Shown: piece after piece, positions 62,747 to 64,000 of the stretch
Position numbering within the stretch: position 1 is the first letter of the stretch
How the letters are laid out: the number at the start of each line of letters is the position of its first letter
NCBI RefSeq assembly: GCF_004522215.1
Contig: NZ_SDLR01000002.1
Coordinates: 1,010,047 to 1,074,046 of the forward strand
Source: Ammoniphilus sp. YIM 78166
Lineage (GTDB): Bacteria; Bacillota; Bacilli; Aneurinibacillales; RAOX-1
Direction: 5' to 3'
Length of the DNA stretch: 64,000 nucleotides
Program-made: the position numbers and the translations under genes
The notes under the pieces: model-generated
Databases searched by the model: none
Told to the model about the DNA's origin: nothing
Seen by the model: only the letters and a program-made list of their open reading frames with translations

Positions 62747-63532
62747 ATGAGTAGAGAGTACCTGTATGTTGAGAAAGAAGGAGCGATAGCAACGCTCTAC
62801 ATTAATCGCCCTGATAAAAGGAACGCGTTCAACTATGATATGTGGCATGCGCTTCCAGGATTGCTAGACGATGTAGAACGTGATGACAAGATGAAAGTTT
62901 TGGTCCTTCGAGGAGTTGATGACAGTGCTTTTGTTGCGGGTGCAGATATTGCTGAGTTCACGACCTTGCGTGCGACGGACGAGGGCGAGCGAAAGTATAA
63001 CGAGGCCGTTATCGAGGCGGAAGCCGCGCTCTCCCGATTCTCGAAGCCAACGATCGCGATGGTTCAAAAATATTGCATCGGAGGAGGTTGTATTCTGGCC
63101 CTGGCTTGCGACCTGAAATTTAGTTCGGAAACCGGGATCTTTGGGATCACACCGGCCAAGTTAGGCATTATTTATACTTTTTCCGGGACAAAGAATCTCG
63201 TTGATTTAGTCGGTCCTGCTAGAGCGAAGGATATGCTGTACTCTGGACGTGAGCTTGGAGCGCAAGAAGCTTATCAATATGGCTTGATTGACCGAATTTA
63301 CTCTAGTGAAGAGATTGTTGAGAAGACCTACGCCTATGCGCAGCTTCTGACCACACGAGCTCAAAAGACCATTAAAGGAGCCAAAATAATTATTAAGGAA
63401 GTTATGAATGGTGCAACAAAGGAAACAGCGGAGATAAGTGAATTAGTTTCGGGATCCTATGCATCCACGGACTATAAAGAAGGAGTCAAAGCCTTTCTGG
63501 AGAAAAGGCAGCCACAGTTTAGTGAAGTGTAA
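62747..63532 (+). CDS. Enoyl-CoA hydratase/isomerase family protein
   Basis: A 261-residue crotonase. NRPDKRNAFNYDMWHALPGLL, AFVAGADIAEF (oxyanion hole) and YCIGGGCILALACDLKFSSE are family motifs; FGITPAKLGIIYTFSGTKNL occupies the active-site helix region, where the usual Glu of classical hydratases is not obvious, so isomerase or lyase activity is possible. GGGAGAG precedes the ATG. It is first behind the sigma-54 promoter and is followed by a Rieske oxygenase, suggesting CoA-linked degradation of an aromatic or similar acid. Confidence 0.88.
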   Translation: MSREYLYVEKEGAIATLYINRPDKRNAFNYDMWHALPGLLDDVERDDKMKVLVLRGVDDSAFVAGADIAEFTTLRATDEGERKYNEAVIEAEAALSRFSKPTIAMVQKYCIGGGCILALACDLKFSSETGIFGITPAKLGIIYTFSGTKNLVDLVGPARAKDMLYSGRELGAQEAYQYGLIDRIYSSEEIVEKTYAYAQLLTTRAQKTIKGAKIIIKEVMNGATKETAEISELVSGSYASTDYKEGVKAFLEKRQPQFSEV

Positions 63533-63546
63533 AGGAGAGGGTTACC

Positions 63547-64000
63547 ATGTTAAGCCAAGAAAATAACGAACTCTTAACGCAAGTCACAGGAAACGCCCCG
63601 ATGGCCCAGTTTATGCGCCAATTTTGGGTGCCCGCGGTCCGTGCGGCCCGGCTGGAGCCGGATGGCGATCCGATACGCGTCCGCTTGTTTGGCCATAACT
63701 ATGTGGCGTTTCGGGGCCGGGATGGACAAGCGGGATTCTTTGATGAAGCGTGCCCGCACCGCCGGGTGTCGCTGACGCTCGCGCGGAATGAAGATAACGC
63801 GTTAACCTGCTTGTACCACGGCTGGAAGTTCCACGTTTCCGGGCAGGTGGTTGATGCCCCGACGGAGCCGCCAGAGCGGGTGGAATCGTTTTGCAAGAAG
63901 GTGCCGCTGAAGAGCTACCCGCTGCGGGAAGCGGGCGGCGTGGTGTGGGTGTGGCTGGGTCAGGGCGAACCGACGCAATTTCCTGCGTTCGAATTTACGG
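63547..64000 (+). CDS. Rieske [2Fe-2S] oxygenase, N-terminal part (cut by window end)
   Basis: At least 151 residues from the ATG after AAAGGAGAGG. NAPMAQFMRQFWVPAV at the start resembles phthalate-4,5-dioxygenase-type alpha subunits. The Rieske ligands are ACPHRR and CLYHGWKFH (Cys-x-His and Cys-x2-His). The catalytic mononuclear iron domain lies beyond the window. From about 63590 the DNA is clearly richer in G and C, with heavy use of GCG, CGG and CCG codons, unlike the neighbouring gene, which suggests transfer from another genome. Confidence 0.88.
   Translation, partial: MLSQENNELLTQVTGNAPMAQFMRQFWVPAVRAARLEPDGDPIRVRLFGHNYVAFRGRDGQAGFFDEACPHRRVSLTLARNEDNALTCLYHGWKFHVSGQVVDAPTEPPERVESFCKKVPLKSYPLREAGGVVWVWLGQGEPTQFPAFEFT

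Overview
The window looks like chromosomal DNA of a spore-forming member of the Bacillales. The evidence is a GerA-type germinant receptor operon, strong Gram-positive ribosome binding sites with frequent TTG and GTG starts, split GcvPA/GcvPB glycine decarboxylase, Bacillus-type tandem glycine riboswitches and CcpA-like cre sequences. I saw no rRNA, tRNA, CRISPR array, insertion sequence, phage or plasmid backbone. Most of the content is catabolic: transporter plus hydrolase sets, each with its own regulator.

Layout. 1-5.5 kb: end of a BrnQ branched-chain amino acid carrier, then a GAF/PucR-type regulator divergent from a secreted penicillin-acylase-type amidase. 5.7-12.9 kb: an uncharacterised carboxylate-type pathway with a DUF6282 hydrolase, two tandem FCD-GntR regulators, a cupin, an HpcH/HpaI aldolase and a TRAP transporter; consensus promoters here carry AT-rich palindromes. 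13-19.2 kb (minus strand): a gerA-type operon A-C-D-B-B-B with three tandem B subunits and a small two-helix D subunit. 19.3-26 kb: an AraC regulator divergent from glucuronide catabolism (beta-glucuronidase, GPH symporter, mannonate dehydratase, fructuronate reductase). 26.2-28.5 kb: DoxX protein, esterase, FAD monooxygenase. 28.6-44.4 kb: an amidohydrolase region with four M20 peptidases (two AbgA/AbgB-like), AbgT, a DUF3311/SSS symporter, a DUF5058 plus unknown membrane pair, two further PucR paralogues and one unusual regulator.

44.4-45.4 kb has no gene but holds two roughly 310-bp diverged repeats, each with four TGCTCACG boxes at 20-21 bp spacing. 45.4-59.9 kb is a glycine catabolism region. 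A tandem glycine riboswitch precedes an IscA/HesB-like protein, a dihydrolipoyl dehydrogenase interrupted by an in-frame TGA, and pdxS. Two complete tandem glycine riboswitches in series (four aptamers, two terminators) then precede glyA-sdaAB-sdaAA-gcvT-gcvH-gcvPA-gcvPB-lipA-purU-AGCS. Together these enzymes can turn two glycines into serine and then pyruvate, with lipoate supply, one-carbon disposal and glycine uptake in the same unit. 60-64 kb: a GreA-like small protein with a leader ORF, then a PrpR-like sigma-54 activator divergent from a sigma-54 promoter that drives an enoyl-CoA hydratase and a Rieske oxygenase cut by the window end.

A common thread is release and use of amino acids from amide-linked compounds. 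Three PucR paralogues each sit divergent from an amide-hydrolase transcription unit, and freed glycine or serine could enter the riboswitch-controlled operon. That link is inference from gene content.
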